Shown here: one piece after another, positions 21,470 through 30,016 of the stretch
Layout of the letters: the number at the start of each line of letters is the position of its first letter
Position numbering within the stretch: position 1 is the stretch's first letter
Assembly (NCBI RefSeq): GCF_022346925.1
Contig: NZ_JAKRNJ010000007.1
Coordinates: 87,974 to 151,973, forward strand
Direction of reading: 5' to 3'
DNA from: Microvirga sp. ACRRW
GTDB lineage: Bacteria; Pseudomonadota; Alphaproteobacteria; Rhizobiales; Beijerinckiaceae
DNA length: 64,000 nt
Program-made: the position numbers and the translations under genes
Notes under the pieces: model-generated
The model's database searches: none
Told to the model about the DNA's origin: nothing
What the model saw: only the letters and a program-made list of their open reading frames with translations

Positions 21470-24400
21470 TTACTCCGCCGCAATCGGCAGCGTCGGTTGC
21501 TGCTCGGCGCGGAACTTGGCGAGGAGATCCGCCTCTTCCTTCTTGGCAACCTCCAGGTTCCGTTCCTTGATGTGGCCGAAGCCGCGGATCTTCTGCGGGA
21601 TGTTGGCAAGCCCTACGGCAACCGCGTGATTGTCCGCATTGAGCTTTGCCACGATCTCGCCGATCCGCCCCTCGAATTCTCGAATGAGCTCGCGCTCGGT
21701 GCGGCGCTCGTGCGTGTAGCCGAACACGTCGAGCGGCGTGCCCCGTAGAGCTTTGAACTTCGCGAGAACGCGGAAGGCCTTCATCATCCACGGACCGAAG
21801 CTCATCTTCTTCGGAACGCCGGTGACAGGATCCTTCTTGGCGAGCATCGGCGGCGCGAGGTGGAACTCGTAGCGCAGGTTCTCACCCTCGAAGGTAGACG
21901 CAACCTGACGCTCGAAATGTCCGTCCGTGTAGAGACGGGCCACCTCGTACTCATCCTTGTAAGCCATGAGCTTGAAGAGCGAACGCGCCACCGCATCGGT
22001 GAGCGCGGTCGAACCCGGAACCACATTTGCTTCCGCCTCGCGCACGCGCTGCACCTGGGCGCGATAACGCTGACCGTAGCGCTTGTTCTGATAGGCGCTG
22101 AGGAATTCCACGCGCCGGTCGATCACCTCGTCCAGCGTTTCGGAAATCTTCAGCTCGTCGTTGGGCGCCTTCAGCGCGTTCATCATGGCCGCGATGACAC
22201 CAGGCTCAGCCGCCGCGCGGCGCCCCCAGGTGAAGGCGGAGAGGTTCATCTTCACCGCTTCGCCGTTGAGCTCGATAGCCTTCTCGATGGCAGCAGATGA
22301 GAGCGGCACGCTGCCAATCTGATAGGCATAGCCCAGCATGAACATGTTCGCCGCAATAGAATTGCCGAGGAGCGCGGTGGCAATCGCCGTCGCATCGACG
22401 AAGGCCACACCGTTCTCGCCTGCTGCGCCCTTGATCGTCCGCTTCAGGCGCTCGGTGGGGAGAGAGAAATCGGCATTGCGCGTGAACTCGCCGGGCATGA
22501 CCTCCGCCGTGTTCACCACGAGCGCGGTCTGTCCCTGCTTCACGGATGCGAGCACCTTCTTCGTGCCCGTCACCACGAGATCGCAACCGAGCACCAGATG
22601 CGCCGATTCCGCGCTCACACGGATGGCATGGATGTCTTCCTGACGGTTGGCAAGACGCACGTGGCTGTAGACCGCACCGCCCTTTTGCGCGAGGCCGGCC
22701 ATGTCGATCATGCCCATGCCCTTGCCTTCGAGATGCGCCGCCATGCCGAGAATCGCGCCGATGGTGACGACACCCGTGCCGCCCACGCCCGTGATGATCA
22801 CGTTGAAGGTGCGGTCGATGGCGGGGATCGCCGGATCGGGCAATGGCTTGAAGGTCATGCCGTCCGTGGAGGCGGTTTCCGGCACGGCCTTCTTCACCTT
22901 GGCGCCATGCACCGTGACGAAGGAGGGGCAGAAGCCCTTCACGCAGGAGAAGTCCTTGTTGCAGTTCGACTGGTCGATCTGGCGCTTGCGGCCGAACTCG
23001 GTCTGAACCGGCTGCACGGCGACACAGTTCGACTGCACGGAGCAATCGCCGCAGGCTTCGCAGACGAGATCGTTGATGATGACGCGCTTGTCCGGATCCG
23101 GGAACTCGCCGCGCTTGCGGCGGCGGCGCTTCTCGGAAGCGCAGGTCTGATCGTAGATCATCACCGTCACGCCAGGAATTTCCGCCAGATCTCGCTGCAC
23201 CGCATCCAGCTCGTCGCGATGATGGATCGTCATGCCGGACGGCCAACGGATCGTCTTGGGATACTTGTGCGGTTCGTCGGTGACGAGAGCAATGCGCTCC
23301 ACGCCTTCCTCGCGCACCTGCCGCGCGATCATGTCGACGGTGAGCTTACCCTCATGTGGCTGGCCGCCCGTCATGGCGACCGCATCGTTGAAGAGGATCT
23401 TGTAGGTGACGTTGGTCTTGGTATCGACAGACCAGCGCAGCGCCAAAATGCCGGAATGGTTGTAGGTGCCATCACCGAGATTCTGGAATACGTGGCCGCG
23501 CTTGGAGAAGGACGACTCGCCAATCCAGTTCGCGCCCTCGCCGCCCATCTGCGTGAAGCCGTCCGTGGAGCGGTCCATCCACTGCACCATGTAATGGCAG
23601 CCGATGCCCGCATAGGCGCGCATGCCTTCCGGCACCTTGGTGGACGAGTTGTGCGGGCAGCCGGAGCAGAAATGCGGCACGCGGGTCGCCACATCGTTGG
23701 TGAGCTTGAGCACTTCCTGCGCATTATGCAACCGCGCCACGCGGCCACGCAAATCGTCGTTGTTGTGATACTGCAGAAGGCGTTCGCCGATGACGATGGC
23801 GATGTCGTTGGGATCGAGCGCGCCTTTCACGGGGAAGAGCCAGTTGCCGCCCTCGTCCTTCTTGCCGATGCAGAGCGGCTGGTTGGCGGTGCCGTAAAGC
23901 TCCTCGCGCAGCTGCACTTCGATCAGTGAGCGCTTCTCCTCAACGACGATGACCTTGTCGAGCCCTTGCGCGAATTCCAAAAGCTCGCGCTGCGAGAGCG
24001 GCCAAGGGCAGGCCACCTTGTAGAGGCGAAGGCCCATGTCGTTCGCCTTCACCTCGTCGAGGCCAAGCTCGTCGAGGGCTTGGCGCACGTCGAGATAGGA
24101 CTTGCCGACGGTGATGATGCCGATCTTCGGATTGCGCCCGCCAGAGAGCACGATGCGGTTGAGGTTGTTGGCGCGGACAAACGCCAGCATCGCGTCGCGC
24201 TTGTAGTCCTGAAGGCGCGCTTCCTGATCGAGCACGCCGTCGCGGTTGCGGATGTTGAGGCCGCCGGGCGGCATGATGAAGTCGTCGGGCATGACGATCT
24301 TCACGCGGTCCAGAGAGCCATCCACGGAGGCGGTGGACTCGATGTTGTCCTTCACGCATTTGAACGCCACCCAGGTGCCGCAGAAGCGGCTCATGGCGTA

Positions 24401-24973
24401 GCCGTAGAGGCCGTAATCGAGAATCTCCTGCACGCCCGCTGGGTTCAGGATCGGGATCATCACGTCGACGAAGTGGAATTCGGATTGGTGCGCGACGGTG
24501 GAGGATTCCGCCGTGTGGTCGTCGCCCATGAGGGCAAGCACGCCGCCATGCTTGGAGGAACCGGCCATGTTGGCGTGGCGGAACACGTCGCCGGAGCGGT
24601 CGACGCCCGGCCCCTTGCCGTACCAGAGGCCGAACACGCCGTCATACTTGCCGTCGCCGCGAATCTCGGCCTGCTGCGAGCCCCAGACGGCGGTCGCCGC
24701 CAGCTCCTCGTTGAGGCCGGGCTGGAAGACGATGTTGGAAGGCTCAAGCCACTTCTTGGCCCGCCAGAGGTTCTGGTCCAGGCCGCCGATGGGCGAGCCG
24801 CGATAGCCGGAAACGAACCCGGCCGTGTTGAGGCCCGCCAGCCTGTCCCGCTCGCGCTGCATCAGCAGCATGCGGATGACGGCCTGGGTGCCGGTAATGA
24901 AAACGTGATCCTTGGTGAGATCGTACTTGTCGTCGAGCGTAACGCTGCGAAGCGCCACATGACCTTCGGCCAT
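21470..24973 (-). CDS. Indolepyruvate ferredoxin oxidoreductase, fused alpha-gamma form
   Basis: This 1167-residue cytoplasmic enzyme oxidatively decarboxylates aryl pyruvates (indolepyruvate, phenylpyruvate) to aryl-acetyl-CoA using TPP and Fe-S clusters. The TPP part includes CSGCPHNSS and GIGCHYMVQWMDR. A ferredoxin region follows with CEACGDCSVQSNC and CNKDFSCVKGFCPSF (about residues 625-680). The gamma domain starts GVGGTGVVTIGAILG (about 725). Archaeal enzymes are separate subunits; this single-chain form is typical of proteobacteria. AGGAGG sits 7 nt before ATG 24973. A clean palindrome 71 nt further upstream is a candidate operator. Confidence 0.95.
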   Translation of the reverse strand: MAEGHVALRSVTLDDKYDLTKDHVFITGTQAVIRMLLMQRERDRLAGLNTAGFVSGYRGSPIGGLDQNLWRAKKWLEPSNIVFQPGLNEELAATAVWGSQQAEIRGDGKYDGVFGLWYGKGPGVDRSGDVFRHANMAGSSKHGGVLALMGDDHTAESSTVAHQSEFHFVDVMIPILNPAGVQEILDYGLYGYAMSRFCGTWVAFKCVKDNIESTASVDGSLDRVKIVMPDDFIMPPGGLNIRNRDGVLDQEARLQDYKRDAMLAFVRANNLNRIVLSGGRNPKIGIITVGKSYLDVRQALDELGLDEVKANDMGLRLYKVACPWPLSQRELLEFAQGLDKVIVVEEKRSLIEVQLREELYGTANQPLCIGKKDEGGNWLFPVKGALDPNDIAIVIGERLLQYHNNDDLRGRVARLHNAQEVLKLTNDVATRVPHFCSGCPHNSSTKVPEGMRAYAGIGCHYMVQWMDRSTDGFTQMGGEGANWIGESSFSKRGHVFQNLGDGTYNHSGILALRWSVDTKTNVTYKILFNDAVAMTGGQPHEGKLTVDMIARQVREEGVERIALVTDEPHKYPKTIRWPSGMTIHHRDELDAVQRDLAEIPGVTVMIYDQTCASEKRRRRKRGEFPDPDKRVIINDLVCEACGDCSVQSNCVAVQPVQTEFGRKRQIDQSNCNKDFSCVKGFCPSFVTVHGAKVKKAVPETASTDGMTFKPLPDPAIPAIDRTFNVIITGVGGTGVVTIGAILGMAAHLEGKGMGMIDMAGLAQKGGAVYSHVRLANRQEDIHAIRVSAESAHLVLGCDLVVTGTKKVLASVKQGQTALVVNTAEVMPGEFTRNADFSLPTERLKRTIKGAAGENGVAFVDATAIATALLGNSIAANMFMLGYAYQIGSVPLSSAAIEKAIELNGEAVKMNLSAFTWGRRAAAEPGVIAAMMNALKAPNDELKISETLDEVIDRRVEFLSAYQNKRYGQRYRAQVQRVREAEANVVPGSTALTDAVARSLFKLMAYKDEYEVARLYTDGHFERQVASTFEGENLRYEFHLAPPMLAKKDPVTGVPKKMSFGPWMMKAFRVLAKFKALRGTPLDVFGYTHERRTERELIREFEGRIGEIVAKLNADNHAVAVGLANIPQKIRGFGHIKERNLEVAKKEEADLLAKFRAEQQPTLPIAAE

Positions 24974-25044
24974 GCCGTTCCTCCTTGGAGCCCTCTGCCC
25001 CGCCCGCCGGTTTTTCCCGGTTCTTCTTGGTTTTTTGTATTTAC

Positions 25045-25059
25045 GTCAGCAATGCTGAC
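25045..25059 (-). promoter_or_regulatory. 15-bp palindrome in the oxidoreductase promoter
   Basis: GTCAGCA and TGCTGAC are perfect arms around one base, 71 nt upstream of ATG 24973, in the divergent region shared with the DUF1007 gene. Its size and symmetry suit a dimeric TetR- or MarR-type repressor. The regulator is not encoded next door. Confidence 0.5.
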
Positions 25060-25193
25060 ATAAGTGCCCGACCGCGTCAATCGAGCGATTCTAAGGTACG
25101 AGCCTTTGTTTCGCCTCCATTAACCATAAAGCCTCTAGACCTATCGTTCCGGCTTCCGTAACCGCTTGGAAGCGCAGCTTTTGAAGTCAACGC

Positions 25194-25835
25194 ATGAACA
25201 GCCGTCTCGGTCTCACCCTTTGCCTCGCCTCCTTGCTGACAGGGTTCAGCCTGCCTGCTGCAGCCCATCCCCATGTGTGGATTACGGCCAAGGCGGAGGT
25301 GGTCTTCGCGGACGGGAAAGTGACGGGCATCCGCCACAACTGGACCTTCGACGAGGCCTATACGGCCTATGTCACCCAAGGCCTCGACAAGAACAGCGAC
25401 GGCAAGCTGACCTCTGAGGAATTGCAGGAGCTGGCGGACGAGAACGCCGCCGGACTCGCCGATTTCGAGTATTTCACGACCCTGAAGGTGTTCGGTAAGG
25501 CACAAGCCTTCGATACACCCCGCGAGGCCCGGATGGTCATGGACGACAAGAAGGTCGCCATGTCCTTCCTTCTGCCCCTGAAGGCACCCACCTCGGTCAC
25601 CGGCCCCATGGCCATCGAGATCGATGACAACAGCTTCTTCGTCTATTTCAGCCTCGTGGACAAAGCCGCCGTGACGCTCGCCAACGCGCCCCAGGGCTGC
25701 GTGACCAATATCGCTAAGGCCAAGCCGCTCGATGCGGCCATGCAGCAGATCCTGCAAGACGAAGGCGCCATTCAGGAATCCGGCGCGAACTTCACCATGG
25801 AATATTCCAACCGGGCGATCATCGCATGTCCGTGA
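25194..25835 (+). CDS. DUF1007 family periplasmic protein, partner of NicO transporter
   Basis: A signal peptide (residues 1-24, ending LPAAA) precedes HPHVWITAKAEVVF, the conserved start of DUF1007. DKNSDGKLTSEE at 65-76 is a complete EF-hand-like loop with Asp, Asn, Asp and Glu at ligand positions, so calcium or another divalent metal may bind. DUF1007 genes usually sit beside NicO/RcnA-type nickel-cobalt transporters; here that gene overlaps by 10 nt. A periplasmic metal-handling or accessory role is inferred. Length 213 is normal. Confidence 0.87.
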   Translation: MNSRLGLTLCLASLLTGFSLPAAAHPHVWITAKAEVVFADGKVTGIRHNWTFDEAYTAYVTQGLDKNSDGKLTSEELQELADENAAGLADFEYFTTLKVFGKAQAFDTPREARMVMDDKKVAMSFLLPLKAPTSVTGPMAIEIDDNSFFVYFSLVDKAAVTLANAPQGCVTNIAKAKPLDAAMQQILQDEGAIQESGANFTMEYSNRAIIACP

Positions 25836-26848
25836 CCTCCGCTCCGCTTGCCTCCCCTGCCTCCAGTCCGGCGCGGTTCTGGCAGAGGCTCGGCCTGGCG
25901 GCTCTCGCCGTCGCCTTCATGGCCACCGCCATGGGTCTGCTCGCCCTCTGGATCGGCCCTGTCGGTGCGCCCGCTCCCCGCAGCCCCTTCGGCATGGGAA
26001 TCCGGGAGGCCGCTCCTTCCGGGAATTTCGGCGCTTGGCTTCTCTCCATCCAATCCGGTTTCTACACCAGCCTTCAGGGCAGCGTGCGCGCTCTGAAAGA
26101 GAGTGGCGCGGCCTGGGGCTCGCTCCTGTTCGTCGGCTTCGCCTATGGCGTTTTCCACGCCGCCGGACCGGGACACGGCAAGGGCGTGATCTCGGCCTAT
26201 CTGGTGGCGGACGAAAAGGCCCTGCGCAAAGCCTTCACCTTAAGCTTCGCAGCCGCTTTCGTGCAGGCGCTGGTTGCCATTCTCATCGTCGGCACAGTGA
26301 GCCTCGTGCTGCGTGCCACGGCCTCCACCATGAACAAGCTCGCCATGAACGTGGAGCTTGTGAGCTTCATCGCCGTCGCCCTGCTCGGCCTCGCGATTAC
26401 CTGGCGCAAGAGCGGCAAGGTGCTGGGCGTGCTGGCGCTCGCGAAGAACCCGTTGAGCAATGTGCCGGAAGCAAGCTGCGATCACGTGCATCTGCCGCCG
26501 CCTGAGGAGGTCAACCGCCTCACGCGCTTCCGCGACATGGCGGGCGTGGCGATTGCCGCCGGCATCCGCCCCTGCGCGGGCGCGCTGATCGTGCTCGTCT
26601 TCTCCCTGGCACAAGGCCTCTTCGCGGCGGGCATCGCCGCCACCTTCGCCATGGCTCTTGGCACGGCGCTCACCACCAGCGCCATCGCGGCCATTGCCGT
26701 TTTTGCGAAGACACTCGCCTTGAAGCTGGCGGGCGGACGCGGCGCGACTGGCGCGATTGCCATCGCGAGCCTCGAACTGCTTGCTGCCGCCTTCGTGCTG
26801 GTGCTGGGTGCAAGCCTGCTCATCGGCCTCTGGAGCCAGGGTCTCTGA
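25826..26848 (+). CDS. NicO/RcnA-type nickel/cobalt transporter
   Basis: This 340-residue membrane protein has about six to seven helices (about 27-50, 108-130, 148-170, 182-200, 235-262, 270-295, 308-335). The NicO signature FHAAGPGHGKGVISAYL is at about 111-127, and IRPCAGALIVLVFSL is the second conserved block (about 249). A cytoplasmic loop with CDHVHLPPPEE may bind metal. Family members move Ni2+ or Co2+, as exporters (RcnA) or importers; direction cannot be told from sequence. It overlaps the DUF1007 gene by 10 nt, so the two are translated together. Confidence 0.88.
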   Translation: MSVTSAPLASPASSPARFWQRLGLAALAVAFMATAMGLLALWIGPVGAPAPRSPFGMGIREAAPSGNFGAWLLSIQSGFYTSLQGSVRALKESGAAWGSLLFVGFAYGVFHAAGPGHGKGVISAYLVADEKALRKAFTLSFAAAFVQALVAILIVGTVSLVLRATASTMNKLAMNVELVSFIAVALLGLAITWRKSGKVLGVLALAKNPLSNVPEASCDHVHLPPPEEVNRLTRFRDMAGVAIAAGIRPCAGALIVLVFSLAQGLFAAGIAATFAMALGTALTTSAIAAIAVFAKTLALKLAGGRGATGAIAIASLELLAAAFVLVLGASLLIGLWSQGL

Positions 26849-26963
26849 CCTGCTTGAGGGTTGCGCCAAGCGCAAAGCTGCCGACGCGGCCCTTCATTTG
26901 CATGCGTTGCGACACGGGAAAGCGCTCGCTATAGCTCCGGCCTTCAGACACAGGGGCCAGGGC

Positions 26964-27578
26964 GTGTCCACCACATCATCCGCAAGCGCGCATCGTCTTT
27001 ACGAAGACATCTTCGCAGGGTTCACCGGCACGCTGATGGTTGCGCTCGGCGTGACGCTCTACACGAAAGCGACGCTCCTGACCGGCGGCACGGCAGGATT
27101 GGCGCTGCTGCTGCAATACGCAACGCAGCTCGATTTCGGCACGCTGTTTTTCGCCATCAACCTGCCCTTCTACGCGCTTTCGATTCTGCGCATGGGCTGG
27201 AAGCTCACGGTACGCACCTTCCTCGCCGTGCTTCTGGTATCCTATCTCTCGAAGCTCACGCCTTCCTGGATCAGCATCGACAACCTCAACCCGATCTATG
27301 CGGCGATCATGGGCGGCGTGCTGATGGGCGTGGGCCTGCTCGTTCTCTTCCGGCACCGCACGAGCCTCGGCGGCGTCAACATCCTCGCGCTGTACGCGCA
27401 GGAGCGATACGGCATCCGCGCGGGGTATGTGCAACTCACCATCGATGCGGTGATCCTTCTCTCGTCGCTCTTCGTGATCGAACCATCGAAGGTCGCGCTC
27501 TCGCTCGTCGGCACCGCCGTGCTCAACCTGATCCTCGCAACCAATCACCGTCCCGGACGTTACATGGGCGTCAGCTAA
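26964..27578 (+). CDS. YitT family (DUF161) membrane protein
   Basis: GTG 26964 is chosen as start, with AGGGG about 8 nt upstream; the in-frame codons further left look non-coding. The 204-residue protein has about five membrane helices and the family landmarks GGTAGLALLLQY, INLPFYAL, and FRHRTSLGGVNILAL. YitT proteins are inner-membrane proteins of unknown function. It converges on the gamma-glutamyltransferase gene, and the two stop codons overlap within the four bases CTAA. Confidence 0.82.
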   Translation: MSTTSSASAHRLYEDIFAGFTGTLMVALGVTLYTKATLLTGGTAGLALLLQYATQLDFGTLFFAINLPFYALSILRMGWKLTVRTFLAVLLVSYLSKLTPSWISIDNLNPIYAAIMGGVLMGVGLLVLFRHRTSLGGVNILALYAQERYGIRAGYVQLTIDAVILLSSLFVIEPSKVALSLVGTAVLNLILATNHRPGRYMGVS

Positions 27579-29170
27579 AGCCCGAGCGATCCGCCGTCCG
27601 AACGCGGATCGTGCACCGCCTCCACGCGGCCATTGCGCGGATGCTTCACGAGCATGCCTGCATGGCCCATAGAATCCGCATAAGGCTTACCCATCTCCTC
27701 GACCGGATGGCCATAGCTTGAAAGCACGCGCAGCAAACTCGGATCGAAGCGATCCTCCACCTTCAACGTTGCTGATGGCGCCTTCCAGCTCTTGCCGAAC
27801 GTCCAGCGCGGCGCGTCCACCGCATCTGCAATACTCATGCCGAAATCCGCGTAGCGCGTAAAGATTTGTCCCAGGATCTGCGGCTGCGGCTCGCCGCCCA
27901 TGGTGCCGTAGGAGAGCACGCGCCCATCGTTGAACACCCCAAGTCCCGGATTGAGCGTGTGAAACGGCTTCTTGCCCGGCTCCAGCGCGCGCATGCTCTT
28001 CGGATCGAGCGAGAACGCAAAGCCCCTGTTGTGCCAATGGATGCCGGTCGACGGCAGCACGCAGCCCGAGCCGAAGGCCCAATAGACCGACTGGATGTAG
28101 GACACGGCCAACCCATCCTTGTCGATGCAGCCCATCCAGATCGTGTCGCCATCGGCAGGGCGCGGCGGATAAGGTGCGGCGCGGCGCATGTCGATCATCG
28201 CCGCTTCCTTCTCGAACACGTCGCGCGTGAGGAACGATGCAGGCTCGGGCGTCAGCTCACGCGGATCGGCGACCACCTTGTCGCGGATCGCGAAAGCGCG
28301 TTTTCCCGCCTCGATGAGGGCGTGATGATGCTCCGGCGTCTCGCCATGCTTCACATCGAGCCGATGAAACAGGCCGAGCATCAGCAGCGCGGCGAGTCCC
28401 TGGCTCGGCGGCGGCATGTTGTAAACGGTCGAGTGCTTCAGCTCCACGGAAAGCGGCTTCACCACGCGCGCCTGATAGGTCTCGATGTCCTTGCGCGTGA
28501 TCGGGCTTCCGATGCGCTCCAGGTCGGCTGCGATCTCGCGCCCCACATCGCCGCGATAGAAATCGGCGAAGCCTGCATGGGCCAATTGCTCCAGCGTCTC
28601 CGCGAGCTTGGGAGCGCGCCGTGTCTCGCCGGCCGGTTGCAGCTTACCGTCGACCAGGAAGGCGTCAGCGAAGCCAGGAGCCGCAAAGAGCGCCTCCCGC
28701 TCCAGCAGGCCATAACGCCCTTCGGATGCGCCGATCCTGTAGCCTTCGCGGGCAAGACGGATGGCATCGGTGAGCAGCATGTCACGGGGTAATTGTCCGC
28801 CGAGCGCCTTGGCGAGTTTCAGCGCCAGCCCCCATCCGCTCACCGCACCGGCGACGGTCACCGCCGCATCGGGCCCGCGCGGCGGGATGCTCTCATATTC
28901 TTTGTCCCGGTAGCGCTTGATGGTAGCGAGCGACCCGGCAGGCCCTGAAGCGTCAAGGGCATGGACCCGGCCCTTGGGCTCCCGCACCAGCCAGAACCCG
29001 TCGCCGCCGAGACCGTTCATGTGGGGATAAACCACGGCGATGGTGGCCGCCATGGCGACCATGGCCTCCACGGCATTGCCGCCCGCGGCCAGGATCGTCT
29101 GGCCGGTCTCGGCGGCTGCCATATGGGGAGCCGCGACGGCGGCGGTCGAGAAAACGGGGGTCTCGGGCAT
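27575..29170 (-). CDS. Gamma-glutamyltransferase family protein, no signal peptide
   Basis: This Ntn-hydrolase is made as a proenzyme that cleaves itself before a Thr and then transfers or hydrolyses gamma-glutamyl groups. The large-subunit motif GGNAVEAMVAMAATIAVVYP and the junction GDTIWMGCIDKDG (Thr near 343) are present, followed by the small-subunit motif YGTMGGEPQPQ. No signal peptide is visible at any reasonable start, which recalls cytoplasmic YwrD-type members rather than periplasmic GGT. ATG 29170 starts MPETPVFSTAAV; ATG 29194 is the alternative. Reading further upstream would run through a palindromic repeat and is rejected. Confidence 0.88.
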   Translation of the reverse strand: MPETPVFSTAAVAAPHMAAAETGQTILAAGGNAVEAMVAMAATIAVVYPHMNGLGGDGFWLVREPKGRVHALDASGPAGSLATIKRYRDKEYESIPPRGPDAAVTVAGAVSGWGLALKLAKALGGQLPRDMLLTDAIRLAREGYRIGASEGRYGLLEREALFAAPGFADAFLVDGKLQPAGETRRAPKLAETLEQLAHAGFADFYRGDVGREIAADLERIGSPITRKDIETYQARVVKPLSVELKHSTVYNMPPPSQGLAALLMLGLFHRLDVKHGETPEHHHALIEAGKRAFAIRDKVVADPRELTPEPASFLTRDVFEKEAAMIDMRRAAPYPPRPADGDTIWMGCIDKDGLAVSYIQSVYWAFGSGCVLPSTGIHWHNRGFAFSLDPKSMRALEPGKKPFHTLNPGLGVFNDGRVLSYGTMGGEPQPQILGQIFTRYADFGMSIADAVDAPRWTFGKSWKAPSATLKVEDRFDPSLLRVLSSYGHPVEEMGKPYADSMGHAGMLVKHPRNGRVEAVHDPRSDGGSLGL

Positions 29171-29210
29171 TGGTAGGAACCTAGGATAACGCATCACAAG
29201 CCAGCCGCCC

Positions 29211-29313
29211 GTGTCATTCCCGGCCGGAGCGCAGCGAAGGGGAAGGGAATCCACCCGCACGCTCGGCGCTATGGATCCCCTTCCCGGCCCTAAAGGGCCG
29301 CCGGGGATGACAC
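29211..29313 (-). repeat. Long imperfect intergenic palindrome upstream of the GGT gene
   Basis: Arms GTGTCATTCCCGGCC and CGCCGGGGATGACAC are near-perfect complements, and inside them GGGAAGGGAATCC opposes GGATCCCCTTCCC. The element separates the GGT gene from the divergent small membrane protein gene. The CATCCCCGG arm recalls the element at 21356 but the interiors differ. Confidence 0.75.
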
Positions 29314-29408
29314 AAGGGTGAACTGCGTCATGATAGAAGACGCACAAACCTTGCACGGGAGGGGGCGTTTAGGGTAGTCCCTTCGGCGTGATTAAGGAGT
29401 ACGAACCC

Positions 29409-29645
29409 GTGGCTCAGGCGAAAAGCACCAACTGGCGCAACCTCATCACCGTGATCAGCATCATGATTCTGGTCGGTGCGGAGGTCTTCGGCGTGGCGAT
29501 CTCCGCCGGCTGGGCCATCGCGGGTCTGTTCGAGCTGGGCCATATCGTGGGCTATGTGCTCATGGGCCTGTTCAGCCTGCTCGCCATCTACTTCCTAGTG
29601 AACCTCTGGCGCCGCTGCGTCGCCACCGAGCCCCTGGCCGAATAA
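29409..29645 (+). CDS. Small two-helix membrane protein of unknown function
   Basis: The GTG at 29409 has AAGGAG 9 nt upstream and is preferred to GTG 29388, which would start inside the region just before that site. The 78-residue product has two hydrophobic helices (about 13-38 and 45-66) and ends in a charged tail WRRCVATEPLAE. No family is recognised. Its stop is 2 nt from the stop of the converging DUF1850 gene. Compact spacing and the strong ribosome site support it as real. Confidence 0.75.
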   Translation: MAQAKSTNWRNLITVISIMILVGAEVFGVAISAGWAIAGLFELGHIVGYVLMGLFSLLAIYFLVNLWRRCVATEPLAE

Positions 29646-29647
29646 GC

Positions 29648-30016
29648 TCACGGGCTCTTACACACCCTCATCACGACAGGGTCGGCATCCGCCGGCACAT
29701 AGGCCTCCATCGGGCGGCATTGCCCGTCCATGCAGACCCGCCAATCCGCCGTCGCGCCCGAGCGGCGCATGACCACTTCGGCCTGAGGCGGCACCTTCGG
29801 CCTCCACACGTAAGATCCGTTGACGAGCCGTGCCTCCGGCGGCGGCTCCATGCCTGCACCCGAACCCTTCACCCGCGCCTCGACGAGTTCGAGCCCCGCG
29901 GGCGTGGCGCGCCAATCCTCTTCCCAAGCGATCTTTTCGACCGAATGCGTCCAGGCAAGGGTCATCGCACTCACCATCAGCGGCGCGACGACCTTGCCTG
30001 CGACGAGACAGATCAT
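29648..30016 (-). CDS. DUF1850 protein, accessory of TAXI-TRAP operon
   Basis: This 122-residue protein starts with a hydrophobic segment (about 1-22) and carries TWTHSVEKIAWEEDWR-like DUF1850 sequence (here LAWTHSVEKIAWEEDW) and a C-terminal WRVCMDGQCRPM with two Cys. DUF1850 genes typically follow fused TRAP permease genes of the TAXI type; here the ATG overlaps the permease stop by 4 nt. It is probably exported or membrane anchored. Its role in uptake is unknown. Confidence 0.85.
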   Translation of the reverse strand: MICLVAGKVVAPLMVSAMTLAWTHSVEKIAWEEDWRATPAGLELVEARVKGSGAGMEPPPEARLVNGSYVWRPKVPPQAEVVMRRSGATADWRVCMDGQCRPMEAYVPADADPVVMRVCKSP

